Shown piece by piece: positions 1 to 7,983 of a stretch of 64,000 bases of DNA (the stretch's first letter is position 1; each line of letters begins with the position of its first letter). Below the pieces are notes generated by a model. That model was not told the origin of the DNA. It did no database searches and saw only the letters and a program-made list of their open reading frames with translations. This DNA is from Bdellovibrio sp. (GTDB lineage: Bacteria > Bdellovibrionota > Bacteriovoracia > Bacteriovoracales > Bacteriovoracaceae): NCBI GenBank assembly GCA_020720455.1, contig DYOQ01000001.1, positions 1 to 64,000 of the forward strand, given 5' to 3'. The position numbers and the translations under genes are program-made.

Positions 1-36
1 TTAATGAAATTTTAAAAAATTGACCACTTTAATTGG

Positions 37-73
37 CGTTTGACATACACGTTTGACATCACGTTTAACATCA
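37..73. repeat. three degenerate 12-13-base tandem repeats at a gene end
   Basis: Three head-to-tail copies of a unit close to CGTTTGACATCA lie at 37-49 (13 bases), 50-61 and 62-73 (one substitution). The last copy supplies the TGA stop codon of the minus-strand gene that ends at 71, so the repeat may have grown out of the gene terminus. No hairpin or terminator function is apparent. Confidence 0.6.
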
Positions 74-1687
74 CTGATCAGATAGACAAGATCTTAACTT
101 TACATTCTCATTTAGACACTTTTGCGTCTGCTCCTGTATTTTAGCTAACCGTTTTGATCTAAACTCTGAAAACGTTTTTGGATCATCTGCTGCAACCTCT
201 TCATCTTTATAATACTGCCACAAATTTTCCATAGCATAAAGTGTACATGACTCCTTTCGCTCTAGGGATAACGATGCAGTTGTTTCTAGCTGTGAAACAA
301 GGGTGTTCGCTCCACTAAATAGAGGATGCCCTCTCATCCGACAAAGATTTTCTGTTGACGGTGTTGGGTACTTATGCAAAACCTCTCGAAGACTCTCATA
401 ATTTTTCATAACTTCAATAGCAAAACTTATCGTGTCAAGATCACTCAAATTCCCAGCAAGATACGCTTCTTTAATGTCTAACATAAGTGGATTACTCCAT
501 ATCTCTATCCACAGTTTTATCTCTTCACTATCAGGAGAAGAACTAAAATCTGCTCTCTTTAAAAAAGACAACATATCCATCGACTCAACACTCACCTGAG
601 GTTTTATAGCTTCTAACCACACCCTTCTCTTTTCCTTTACGACATTCGGATCTTTCTGTGTTCGAGTAACAACTGATAGAACATTCACCAATCCAATTTC
701 TTTCCACTCATTTTTTAATGAAACCGTTAAATCCTTTGCCGTAGAGAACTTCTCTGGATTAAAACCAAGAGCTGATGCGCTCAACGAAACATCGGTCTGT
801 TCTTCGTTTCTCTTTAAAGTTGTTTTCACTGATTCTAAAAATCCCTGTTCAACAGGAACTACCGGTAAATAAGCCGTGTAGATCATCCCTCTTACCTCTT
901 CTGACAAAAGTGAAAGCTTAACATCTTCATCGACTGTTTTTGACCAAAGTGAATATAAAACCTCCTCCAGCGCAACATTAGATTTCTGGGACTCATCCAA
1001 TGCCTGTTTATAAACTTTCCAAGCAAGCTGATTAATATAACCGGCCATTTGATGATCAGGAATAATCTTAAGCTTTAAAAATTCTGCCAATCTAGGAAGC
1101 TCTCTTTTCATTGAACTATCCTGCGACCAACCTGTAATCAGTTTATCATGTTTATATATTGTGGAAATTCTACTATCTGGAAGAATAAGGCCGATACTAA
1201 TCAGCTGATCGATGTAACTAACTCCAACCATCTTATCCGTATTTAATTTTTCCATCTTCTTATCAGCATTATTTTTTAAAGAATCTATAAGTTTGATATA
1301 AGCATAAGTTGATATCGGTACAGTTATCCACTGAGTTGGTTCACGAGTAGTTTTCATAACTGTCGCAGGAACGTGCAGTGCTGCAAACACTGGATCAATA
1401 ATCCACGTAATTTTAGGAAGGGGCTCTCGCTTTTTTAAAAGAATTCTCATCTTCCCCTCTTCTCGAACAGCTTGAATAAACTTTTTAGGGTCATCATATA
1501 AAAGCATTTTGGGAAGACGTAGAACAGAAACTGTCTCTTGAGCTGCCAGCTTCACTGTAGAACTAAGAATATTCTTTAAACAGCGATTAACTTTTGAAGC
1601 TTCGCCATCGTCTGACATAGTATCAACTATTGGAGATATAAGAAAAGCGGTTATAAACAAAACCCAAAGAATATGTGGCTTAAGCAT
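71..1687 (-). CDS. exported protein of unknown function, 538 aa
   Basis: I do not recognise this family. The first ~20 residues (basic start, then hydrophobic LWVLFITAFLISPIV) look like a signal peptide or single membrane anchor; the rest is soluble and mostly helical by composition. Cysteines cluster in the last quarter (around ENLCRMRG, KESCTLYA, KCLNEN and RSCLSDQ), which could form disulfides in the periplasm. GGAA precedes the ATG at 1687. The gene stands alone on the minus strand; its upstream neighbour, ending at 1785, is also an exported or membrane unknown, so co-transcription is possible. The coding call rests on the long open frame, start signals and coherent composition; function is unknown. 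Confidence 0.8.
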   Translation of the reverse strand: MLKPHILWVLFITAFLISPIVDTMSDDGEASKVNRCLKNILSSTVKLAAQETVSVLRLPKMLLYDDPKKFIQAVREEGKMRILLKKREPLPKITWIIDPVFAALHVPATVMKTTREPTQWITVPISTYAYIKLIDSLKNNADKKMEKLNTDKMVGVSYIDQLISIGLILPDSRISTIYKHDKLITGWSQDSSMKRELPRLAEFLKLKIIPDHQMAGYINQLAWKVYKQALDESQKSNVALEEVLYSLWSKTVDEDVKLSLLSEEVRGMIYTAYLPVVPVEQGFLESVKTTLKRNEEQTDVSLSASALGFNPEKFSTAKDLTVSLKNEWKEIGLVNVLSVVTRTQKDPNVVKEKRRVWLEAIKPQVSVESMDMLSFLKRADFSSSPDSEEIKLWIEIWSNPLMLDIKEAYLAGNLSDLDTISFAIEVMKNYESLREVLHKYPTPSTENLCRMRGHPLFSGANTLVSQLETTASLSLERKESCTLYAMENLWQYYKDEEVAADDPKTFSEFRSKRLAKIQEQTQKCLNENVKLRSCLSDQ

Positions 1688-1738
1688 ACATCATTCCAGC
1701 AATAAAATTATATAACCGCTTCTTTATTGTTAAATTCT

Positions 1739-1755
1739 AAAGATATGGTATCTTT
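1739..1755. other. short AT-rich hairpin between two unknown genes
   Basis: AAAGATA and TATCTTT form a perfect 7-base stem around a 3-base loop, 30 bases downstream of the minus-strand gene ending at 1785. It is too AT-rich and lacks a clear T-run on the minus strand, so a terminator role is only a guess. Confidence 0.3.
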
Positions 1756-1784
1756 TCTGAAGGTTCAAGTAAACCAATAAAACA

Positions 1785-2768
1785 CTACTTACTTGCACCA
1801 CTGCTTCCAGATTCAGATGAACCATACTTACGTTCAAGTTCTTTGGCTTCGCTAGAATCATTTACGGTATCGAGGATATCGTAAGCTAATAAACAAGCAC
1901 CGACCGCTGTAATGGCACTATATTTCGCTAATTTATGTTCACCCTCGGCTAACGTCAACGATTGTTTATTCATTTTATTTTCTCCATCTCTTGCATTATA
2001 TCTTGCATTATCATAATTTTCTTCAGCTAAATCATATGCAGCTTTCCCTGAAAAGAACTTTCTTCGCTCTGCTAATACTTCTGATATCCTACCATCAATC
2101 GTTTCCAACCTCTTTTTTGCCTCTTCAATATTAATATTATATTTAAGAGGATATTCTCTTACGATTCTTTCTCTTTTAACATGATGCAGTAGTTTCTCAG
2201 GGCCATCGGTGAATGGAAACCCATTCTCACCAAACACCACAACGTCAACAGGAGCTCTGTCGCCATGATAATCCTCTGATTTCATTCCTTGTGGTAAATA
2301 TGTAATAGTCTCACTTCCGCTCATATTTATTATCTTTCTTTGATAGCTATCGTTATTATGTAACCTGGTAGGTATATCCTTCATCGGAACCTCTATCATA
2401 AAATCCCTTGTCACGGTATAGCCGTTCTCTGCATCGCGGATGTCTACCACTAGTTTTTCTTTCTCCTCTACCAAAACATCATACTCTCTCGACAACTCTT
2501 GATATATTCGCATCGCACCATCGGAACGCTCCATAGCTTCTTTGAGTGCTACAAAATCTGGAGCTACTCGATACTTAAGCTGCTCTAGTTCAACTCTACA
2601 AAAATTCGTAGTAGCTCGCTCTTTATCGACATTTTTCATACCGTACAAAATAAGCCCACCACCAACCACGCCGTCCAAATGGCCATTTTCTTCGGCCAAT
2701 ATTAGTGGTGAAACAACAGAAAAAATAGTTCCAATAAATAGTATCCTAGCTGTATTTAAAATATTCAT
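1785..2768 (-). CDS. exported or membrane-anchored coiled-coil protein of unknown function, 327 aa
   Basis: The start is the ATG at 2768, because AGGGGGA sits just before it; a longer frame from 2798 would add ten unlikely residues. An N-terminal hydrophobic segment (ILFIGTIFSVVSPLILA) is a likely signal peptide. A glycine-rich hydrophobic patch follows (GVVGGGLILYG), then a charged, coiled-coil-like region with many Glu/Lys/Arg, and a second hydrophobic stretch near the C-terminus (AITAVGACLLAYDI). The tail is Ser/Gly-rich (GSSESGSSGASK). No family recognised. The upstream region holds a sigma-54-type promoter (2823-2838) and a palindrome, so expression is probably activator-dependent and conditional. 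Confidence 0.75.
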   Translation of the reverse strand: MNILNTARILFIGTIFSVVSPLILAEENGHLDGVVGGGLILYGMKNVDKERATTNFCRVELEQLKYRVAPDFVALKEAMERSDGAMRIYQELSREYDVLVEEKEKLVVDIRDAENGYTVTRDFMIEVPMKDIPTRLHNNDSYQRKIINMSGSETITYLPQGMKSEDYHGDRAPVDVVVFGENGFPFTDGPEKLLHHVKRERIVREYPLKYNINIEEAKKRLETIDGRISEVLAERRKFFSGKAAYDLAEENYDNARYNARDGENKMNKQSLTLAEGEHKLAKYSAITAVGACLLAYDILDTVNDSSEAKELERKYGSSESGSSGASK

Positions 2769-2822
2769 AATGAATCCCCCTTTTATTAAATCAATCATAG
2801 CTGTTCAACTTAAAGTGGATCC

Positions 2823-2838
2823 TGCAAAGCCGATACCA
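2823..2838 (-). promoter_or_regulatory. putative sigma-54 (RpoN) promoter
   Basis: Read on the minus strand the site is TGGTATCGGCTTTGCA. It has the invariant GG and GC of a -24/-12 promoter separated by exactly 10 bases, and the full TTGCA of the -12 element; the -24 element keeps TGG and one of the next four consensus bases. Transcription would begin near 2811, about 44 bases before the ATG at 2768. Two sigma-54-activator-like genes lie in the window (41463 and 34670), though only the first looks active. Confidence 0.55.
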
Positions 2839-2898
2839 ACTTGCAATTAACAACTATACACATTTCCTAATAGTTATAATGAACGTTTTCATAAACCT

Positions 2899-2913
2899 GT
2901 CTAAAAATTAGAC
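2899..2913. promoter_or_regulatory. palindrome upstream of the sigma-54 site, possible activator site
   Basis: GTCTAA-AAA-TTAGAC is a perfect 6-base inverted repeat with a 3-base centre. Its centre lies roughly 95 bases upstream of the start predicted from the -24/-12 site, within the range typical of enhancer sites for NtrC-family activators. It could equally be the end of the transcript arriving from the gene at 3012. Confidence 0.35.
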
Positions 2914-3011
2914 AACTGAAAAAAAACTGAAAAACATTGGTGAATTAATATAAGCGAAAAACCGTAATTACTGAACGCTCTACCTCTTGAAACAACAAAC
3001 GACGAACTAGA

Positions 3012-3380
3012 TTAATACTCGTTATATTTTTTCGCGCTACCCTTTGCTAACTCAACAGGATATTTAGCTCTATTTTTTGCAATTTTTGATTCAATAGACT
3101 TAGGAATATCTATCTCTAAAATTCCGGCCATTCTAACAGCGTAAACAATAATATCAGACAGCTCATCAGCAACCCTGATTTTTTTTTCTGGATCAAATGC
3201 AACCTTGCTTGCCTCATCAAAATTAAGCCACTGGAAAATTTCCACCAACTCAGACGCCTCAACACTTAATGCCATCGCTAAGTTTTTGGGATTATGAAAC
3301 TGTTTCCACTCTCTCTCATTAGCGAACTCTTCAATTGTCTGCTTTAATTTTTTAATATCTAAAATTTCAGTGTCACTCAT
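3012..3380 (-). CDS. MazG-like nucleotide pyrophosphohydrolase (RS21-C6/dCTPase type), 122 aa
   Basis: All-alpha NTP pyrophosphohydrolases of this group remove pyrophosphate from non-canonical or surplus (d)NTPs. The protein carries the expected pattern: NPKNLAMALSVEASELVEIFQW supplies the first metal-binding Glu pair, and RVADELSDIIVYAVRMA the second acidic cluster (E..D). Length is normal for the single-domain class. The start is the ATG at 3380, preceded by AGGAG and overlapping the TGA of the transporter gene as ATGA; a longer frame from 3458 adds 26 aromatic/Cys-rich residues inside the upstream gene and is unlikely. It is the last gene of the S6-S18/L9/dnaB operon. Its exact nucleotide substrate cannot be read from sequence. 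Confidence 0.88.
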   Translation of the reverse strand: MSDTEILDIKKLKQTIEEFANEREWKQFHNPKNLAMALSVEASELVEIFQWLNFDEASKVAFDPEKKIRVADELSDIIVYAVRMAGILEIDIPKSIESKIAKNRAKYPVELAKGSAKKYNEY

Positions 3381-4729
3381 TTTGAAAAAACTCCTATCAT
3401 ATTTAAAATAACAATAAAAACAAGAATAGGACTGACATATCTTATAAGAAAATTCCATGTAGGATATATCACTCTTGCTTCAAAACTGCTTAACTCACTT
3501 CTCTTCTCATCTGCACTGAGGACAAAACCACAAAAGATAGATATCAACATTCCTCCAACAGGCAGTGTCCAGTTTGATGCCAAATAATCAAGACGAGTGA
3601 GCACATCTAAATCAGTAAAAAACTTAACCGCACCATTACTCAGAGCAGACGCAACACCGAGGAGCCAGATTATAACGGTTGAAAACAGAGTAGATTTATT
3701 TCTACTTATGTTAAATGTATCCATTGCAAATGAGACGACAGGCTCGAGCAATGAGATAGTCGAAGTTAGTGCCGCAAATGCAACTAGAAGATAAAAAATT
3801 GCGCCTACAATATTCCCACCTGGAAGAGCATTAAAATGAACACTAAGCGTAGTAAAAAGCATCGAAGATGAAGAGCTCAGTGCCATCTTTGTTCCAAAAA
3901 TAATTGGATACATCATAAAACATGCCATCAAAGCAATCAATGTATCGAGCGTAGCAATCCAAATGCCAGCACTAATCAATCGCTCCCCTTTTTTTAGATA
4001 TGACCCATAAATCACCATCGCCCCCATACCAAGCGAAAGCGTAAAAAATGAGTGGCCAACGGCCTCTAGTATTGAGCGAGGAGTAAGTTTAGAAAGATCA
4101 GATGAAAACAAAAAATTTACAGTTTCACTTGAGCCATATTTATAAATGCTTAAGCATGCAATTAAGAAGACAAAAAAACCAAGCATCGGCAATAATATCG
4201 TTACAGCTTTTTCAATTCCTTTAGTCCCCTTCCAAACGATCAATCCTGTAATACCCATAAAAGAAGAGTGATAAAAAATCTGCTTCCACCCATTACCAAC
4301 GAATGCTCCAAACCTTGGCCCAGACTGCTCAATACTCATTGAAGCAAATTCACCACGTAGTGATTGCCAAAAATAATCTAATGTCCAACCTGCAACGACT
4401 GAGTAGTAAGATAAAATTACGAATGCAGAAAAGAGACAGAGAACTCCAAGCAGTTTCCAAAACTTATTGTTTTTAGACAAATCTCGAAAGGTAGTATAAA
4501 CATTTTGGTTCCCGTGACGGCCAATCATCATTTCGGCAACTATGATTGGAAGGCCAACCACGACGATAGCGACTAGATATACTAGGACAAATGCGCCACC
4601 ACCATTTTCATAAGTGATATATGGAAATTTCCAAATATTCCCAAGCCCAACTGCTGACCCAACGCAAGCTAGAATAAACCCGATTTTTGAACCCCACTCA
4701 CCCTTACTCTCTTTAATTGTTGATGACAT
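3377..4729 (-). CDS. neurotransmitter:sodium symporter (SNF/NSS) family transporter, 450 aa
   Basis: Inner-membrane Na+-coupled importer of amino acids or related small molecules (LeuT/MhsT/TnaT-like fold). The N-terminus has the NSS signature: GSAVGLGNIWKFPYITYENG on TM1 (Na+ and substrate site), followed by IIVAEMMIGR on TM2. About eleven hydrophobic helices can be counted, the usual number for bacterial NSS proteins. Substrate cannot be assigned. The ATG at 4729 has GGAG upstream; the stop overlaps the MazG-like start by ATGA, so the two are translationally coupled. It sits 44 bases after the pabB-like gene and is probably co-transcribed with it. Confidence 0.93.
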   Translation of the reverse strand: MSSTIKESKGEWGSKIGFILACVGSAVGLGNIWKFPYITYENGGGAFVLVYLVAIVVVGLPIIVAEMMIGRHGNQNVYTTFRDLSKNNKFWKLLGVLCLFSAFVILSYYSVVAGWTLDYFWQSLRGEFASMSIEQSGPRFGAFVGNGWKQIFYHSSFMGITGLIVWKGTKGIEKAVTILLPMLGFFVFLIACLSIYKYGSSETVNFLFSSDLSKLTPRSILEAVGHSFFTLSLGMGAMVIYGSYLKKGERLISAGIWIATLDTLIALMACFMMYPIIFGTKMALSSSSSMLFTTLSVHFNALPGGNIVGAIFYLLVAFAALTSTISLLEPVVSFAMDTFNISRNKSTLFSTVIIWLLGVASALSNGAVKFFTDLDVLTRLDYLASNWTLPVGGMLISIFCGFVLSADEKRSELSSFEARVIYPTWNFLIRYVSPILVFIVILNMIGVFSK

Positions 4730-4773
4730 AATTAAGCTCCAATATTTATTTTATTATTATTATTAATTTATAA

Positions 4774-5955
4774 TTACAAAATATCCATAAAACTATCAAC
4801 TTTCAACTTCATTTCTAAATATTCATCATCAACGGAACTAAGCAGTGTTACGCCTCCGCCAGCACCATAGAATAATTTTTTATTTTTTAAATCAATATCA
4901 GCTGTTCTTATGTTGACAGAAGCTGCAACTATATTTTTGTGAAGTATTATTGTAGAACCACAATAAAATCCTCTGGACCTTTTTTCAACACTTCTTAAAA
5001 TCTCCATCACTCTTTTTTTAGGGGCGCCGGTAACACTTCCTCCAGGAAAGAGTGATTTCAAAATCTGATACAATGAGACATCATAAGATAACGAAGCGAC
5101 TATTTTTGAATACTGATGAATAATTCCAGAAACTGCAAGTGGTAATTTCTTGGCAATAACTTTTGAACATGGAGATTCAATTCGAGACAGATCATTTCTC
5201 ATTAGATCTGTAATCATAAAAAGCTCAGCCTCGTTTTTTTCTGAGGTTACAAGCTGTTTCCATTTTTTTTTAAAATCACGATTACTACCATTCCAGCGTA
5301 TACTGCCCTTTATAGGCATACTCTCTATCAGCAAGTTCTTTTGTCTTTTTTTTATTTGAAATAGACACTCAGGAGAGTTACTCATAATAAGCCTATTCAG
5401 CATAGGTAGATATGTGGCATGTCCATATCCACCGACTAAACCACTACTCGCCCAAACACGGCCAATAATCGCTTCTGGGTTATTGGTGGAAATCAAATAT
5501 TGAAAATCCTTAGTTAGATTAAATTGATAACAATCCCCTCTTTTTAAATACTCCTGGCCTACTCTATAATTATTTTTATAGATCTGTTTGCTAGGAATCT
5601 TCATCGGGCCTAGATTAATTTTCTCTTTAAACTCTTTAGGGATATAAACATCTTTATCTGAATAATCTAAAACCAACATCAAAAGCTCATCATCTTTTAT
5701 TAAATCAACACTACCTGTCCAAAAAAAACCAAGTTCGTATAAACAGTGAATCACTCTTGGCCGAACAAACTCTTGATCAAACTTAATAGAACTTAAAACC
5801 TCTTGAATGTCGCTTAGCTCTGACGACATAACTTCGTTTGTTAACAGATTAACTCGTCTATTTTTATAATACGCAATGACTGAAGTAGGATTGGCAAATT
5901 TTAGAAAACTAGTTTTATAAGGAATGAGTGTAAAACAACTACTGTTGCTGAGCAT
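4774..5955 (-). CDS. pabB: chorismate-utilising enzyme, probable aminodeoxychorismate synthase component I, 393 aa
   Basis: Converts chorismate with ammonia to 4-amino-4-deoxychorismate (folate route) or anthranilate (tryptophan route). C-terminal chorismate-binding motifs are clear: ELFMITDLMRNDLSRI, then LFPGGSVTGAPKKRVMEIL, RSRGFYCGS, and the final GAGGGVTLLSSVDDEYLEMK. The N-terminal region is shorter and more diverged than in TrpE (about 390 rather than 500 residues), which fits PabB better; no trpD/trpG-type gene is adjacent. Start chosen at the ATG at 5955, with GGAAG upstream, inside the end of dnaB (the genes overlap by 17 bases); an in-frame GTG at 5988 is the alternative. The partner glutaminase is not in the window. 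Confidence 0.82.
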   Translation of the reverse strand: MLSNSSCFTLIPYKTSFLKFANPTSVIAYYKNRRVNLLTNEVMSSELSDIQEVLSSIKFDQEFVRPRVIHCLYELGFFWTGSVDLIKDDELLMLVLDYSDKDVYIPKEFKEKINLGPMKIPSKQIYKNNYRVGQEYLKRGDCYQFNLTKDFQYLISTNNPEAIIGRVWASSGLVGGYGHATYLPMLNRLIMSNSPECLFQIKKRQKNLLIESMPIKGSIRWNGSNRDFKKKWKQLVTSEKNEAELFMITDLMRNDLSRIESPCSKVIAKKLPLAVSGIIHQYSKIVASLSYDVSLYQILKSLFPGGSVTGAPKKRVMEILRSVEKRSRGFYCGSTIILHKNIVAASVNIRTADIDLKNKKLFYGAGGGVTLLSSVDDEYLEMKLKVDSFMDIL

Positions 5956-7306
5956 ACCGAGCTTCCATCCCTTCTGGTATCGACTCACGATATGCTAAAT
6001 TTCCAAAAGATGTGTATGCTCCGACCCATGAAAGTTTGGCAGTTCCAACTTCACCAGATCTATTTTTGACAACTATAATTTCTGCAATCCCTAAATCTTT
6101 TGAATTTGGGTCATAAACCTCATCACGATAGATCATCATAACAACGTCAGCATCTTGCTCAATTGATCCAGACTCTCGAAGATCTGATAAGCTCGGACGT
6201 TTATTAGGGCGTTGTTCAACCCCTCTGTTAAGCTGAGATAACGCAATAACTGGACATTCTAGTTCTTTTGCCATCGCCTTAAGACCTCTTGAAATCTCAG
6301 CGATCTGTTGCTCTCTACTTGACGTATTTGTATGAGGAGTCATTAGTTGCAAGTAATCTATTATCACCAGACCAAGGCCATGCTCTGCCTTAATTTTTCG
6401 TGACTGACTCTGAATATCAAGAAGATTTATCTGACCAGAGTCTTCAATAAAGATTGGAAGTTTTGCAAGCGTCTGCGCGGCCATGCCTAAGCTTCTTAAG
6501 TCTGTATCTAGAAAATCTTTTGCCTTAATTTTTCTTGAATTAACTTTTGCTTTAGAAGAGAGAACTCTCATACTAAGTTCTTGGGCAACCATCTCTAGAG
6601 AAAAGATTGCTACCGGAAACTGAGTCTCTTCACATACATTGACTGCAATATTTAAAGCAAACGCAGTTTTTCCCATAGCGGGCCTTGCTGCAATAACTAG
6701 TAACTGGCCAGCTTGCATTCCAAGTAGCAGCTCATCCAATTTTTTAAAACCAGTTGGAAATCCTGAGATCTCACCTTTTTTTCTTGCGTTATCATCTAAA
6801 TCTTTAAGATTTTGCTTTATACACTCATTGAGTTTTAACATTCCAGAGTGCTTAGCATCTCCGGTTAGTTGTAAAAAACTTGTTTCAACCTCTTGGATAA
6901 AATCGGCCACAAGTCCGTCATATTGCAAACCTTTTTCGGCAACCTTCGATGCCGTTTTCACAATACGTCTCATGCTAGATTTATCTTTTACCGTTTTAGC
7001 ATAGTGGTAAACATTGGCAGCAGTCGCTTGGTCATCCACTATCTCAGTTATAAAACTCTGCCCACCAAGTTGTTCCAGTTTATCTCCGTCATTTAGACGT
7101 GAACAAACCGTTACATAATCAATGGGCATGTTTTGTTGATAGAGGTCTTTTATCGCATTAAAGATTATTCCCATTTTTGGATCGTAAAAATCATCTTTCG
7201 AAAGTTTCAAGTCAGCAATATCATCTATTGCTGTACCATCAATTATCAAACAACCGACTAGCGATTTTTCAGCTAACAAATCATGGGGAAGTTCTTTAAC
7301 GGCCAT
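5939..7306 (-). CDS. dnaB: replicative DNA helicase DnaB, 455 aa
   Basis: Hexameric 5'-3' helicase that unwinds DNA at the replication fork and recruits primase. The N-terminal domain (from PHDLLAEKSLVGCLIID) precedes a RecA-like ATPase with Walker A AARPAMGKT at residues 206-214, FSLEMVAQELSMRVLS, Walker B region LGLVIIDYLQLM, and the C-terminal LRESGSIEQDADVVMMIYRD segment. No intein interrupts it. ATG at 7306 follows GAGGT. Position after rplI is the classic rpsF-rpsR-rplI-dnaB arrangement. It overlaps the following pabB-like gene. Confidence 0.98.
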   Translation of the reverse strand: MAVKELPHDLLAEKSLVGCLIIDGTAIDDIADLKLSKDDFYDPKMGIIFNAIKDLYQQNMPIDYVTVCSRLNDGDKLEQLGGQSFITEIVDDQATAANVYHYAKTVKDKSSMRRIVKTASKVAEKGLQYDGLVADFIQEVETSFLQLTGDAKHSGMLKLNECIKQNLKDLDDNARKKGEISGFPTGFKKLDELLLGMQAGQLLVIAARPAMGKTAFALNIAVNVCEETQFPVAIFSLEMVAQELSMRVLSSKAKVNSRKIKAKDFLDTDLRSLGMAAQTLAKLPIFIEDSGQINLLDIQSQSRKIKAEHGLGLVIIDYLQLMTPHTNTSSREQQIAEISRGLKAMAKELECPVIALSQLNRGVEQRPNKRPSLSDLRESGSIEQDADVVMMIYRDEVYDPNSKDLGIAEIIVVKNRSGEVGTAKLSWVGAYTSFGNLAYRESIPEGMEARYAQQQ

Positions 7307-7339
7307 TATTTACCTCAATGTGTACCAATTTAGCTTAAA

Positions 7340-7921
7340 CTACTCTTCTGACGAATCATCTTCAGTAACTTCACCTTCACTTTGAGCGGCTTCAGCTTCG
7401 GCACCTTCTTCTTTCTTTTTAGACTTGCCTCTTTTCAAAGCCGCCTCTTGTCTTGCCTTAATCTCTTTTACCTGCTCTGGATCCATTTCAACTTTAACTT
7501 TAAATAATGCTTCAACATCTTTAAAAAGTTTAACAATAACATCTGTCTCACCAAGTGTTTTGATTGGGTCTGTAATAGCGATCAATCGTCTCTCAACTTC
7601 AATCCCTTTATCAAAAAGTTCCTTAGCAAGGTCTGTGTTAGTAACAGTTCCAAAAAGTTTTCCGTTACTTCCAATTCGCTTGACTAGTTTTAGTGTAAGT
7701 CCATCAATTTTCTTTTTCATCTCAGTAGCAGCAGCTTTTTGTGCATCAACTTTCTTTGACAAACGCTTCTGATTGTTTGCCAAAACGTTTTTGTTTGCAT
7801 CATCAGCAAGGACAGCAAGCTTTCCTGGGATAAGACAATTTCGTGCGTAACCAGCAGTAACATTGACTATCTCACCAACATTTCCGAGGGCCCTGATTTT
7901 TTCTGTTAAAATAACTTTCAT
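7340..7921 (-). CDS. rplI: 50S ribosomal protein L9 (bL9) with an acidic C-terminal extension, 193 aa
   Basis: bL9 binds 23S rRNA near the L1 stalk and helps hold the reading frame. The N-terminal domain is standard (MKVILTEKIRALGNVGEIV, then GYARNCLIPGKLAVLA), followed by the long connecting helix and C-terminal domain to about residue 150. Beyond that is an extra tail of ~40 residues: first basic (KRGKSKKK), then strongly acidic and Ala/Ser-rich, ending VTEDDSSEE. Typical bL9 is about 150 residues. AAGGAG lies 6 bases before the ATG and directly abuts a tandem heptamer array (7931-7965). Confidence 0.97.
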   Translation of the reverse strand: MKVILTEKIRALGNVGEIVNVTAGYARNCLIPGKLAVLADDANKNVLANNQKRLSKKVDAQKAAATEMKKKIDGLTLKLVKRIGSNGKLFGTVTNTDLAKELFDKGIEVERRLIAITDPIKTLGETDVIVKLFKDVEALFKVKVEMDPEQVKEIKARQEAALKRGKSKKKEEGAEAEAAQSEGEVTEDDSSEE

Positions 7922-7930
7922 AATATTCTC

Positions 7931-7975
7931 CTTAATTCTTAATTCTTAATTCTTAATTCTTAATTCAATTCAATT
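7931..7975. repeat. five perfect CTTAATT heptamers plus two CAATT pentamers in the rplI leader
   Basis: Five uninterrupted copies of CTTAATT occupy 7931-7965, followed by two CAATT copies at 7966-7975. On the coding strand this is a GAATTAA array filling most of the 62 bases between the DUF2232 stop codon and rplI, and running straight into the AAGGAG Shine-Dalgarno site. Such arrays can change length by slippage; here that would alter the stop-to-RBS distance but not a reading frame. Confidence 0.9.
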
Positions 7976-7983
7976 CAAAAAAT

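Noticed and set aside
3381-3458. Longer N-terminus for the MazG-like protein
   Set aside because: The 26 extra residues are Tyr/Phe/Cys-rich, lie inside the transporter gene, and the ATG at 3380 has a ribosome site and an ATGA overlap.
6639-7004. 121-codon plus-strand open frame inside dnaB
   Set aside because: Antisense shadow of a well-conserved helicase domain, with no ribosome site and no family-like motifs.
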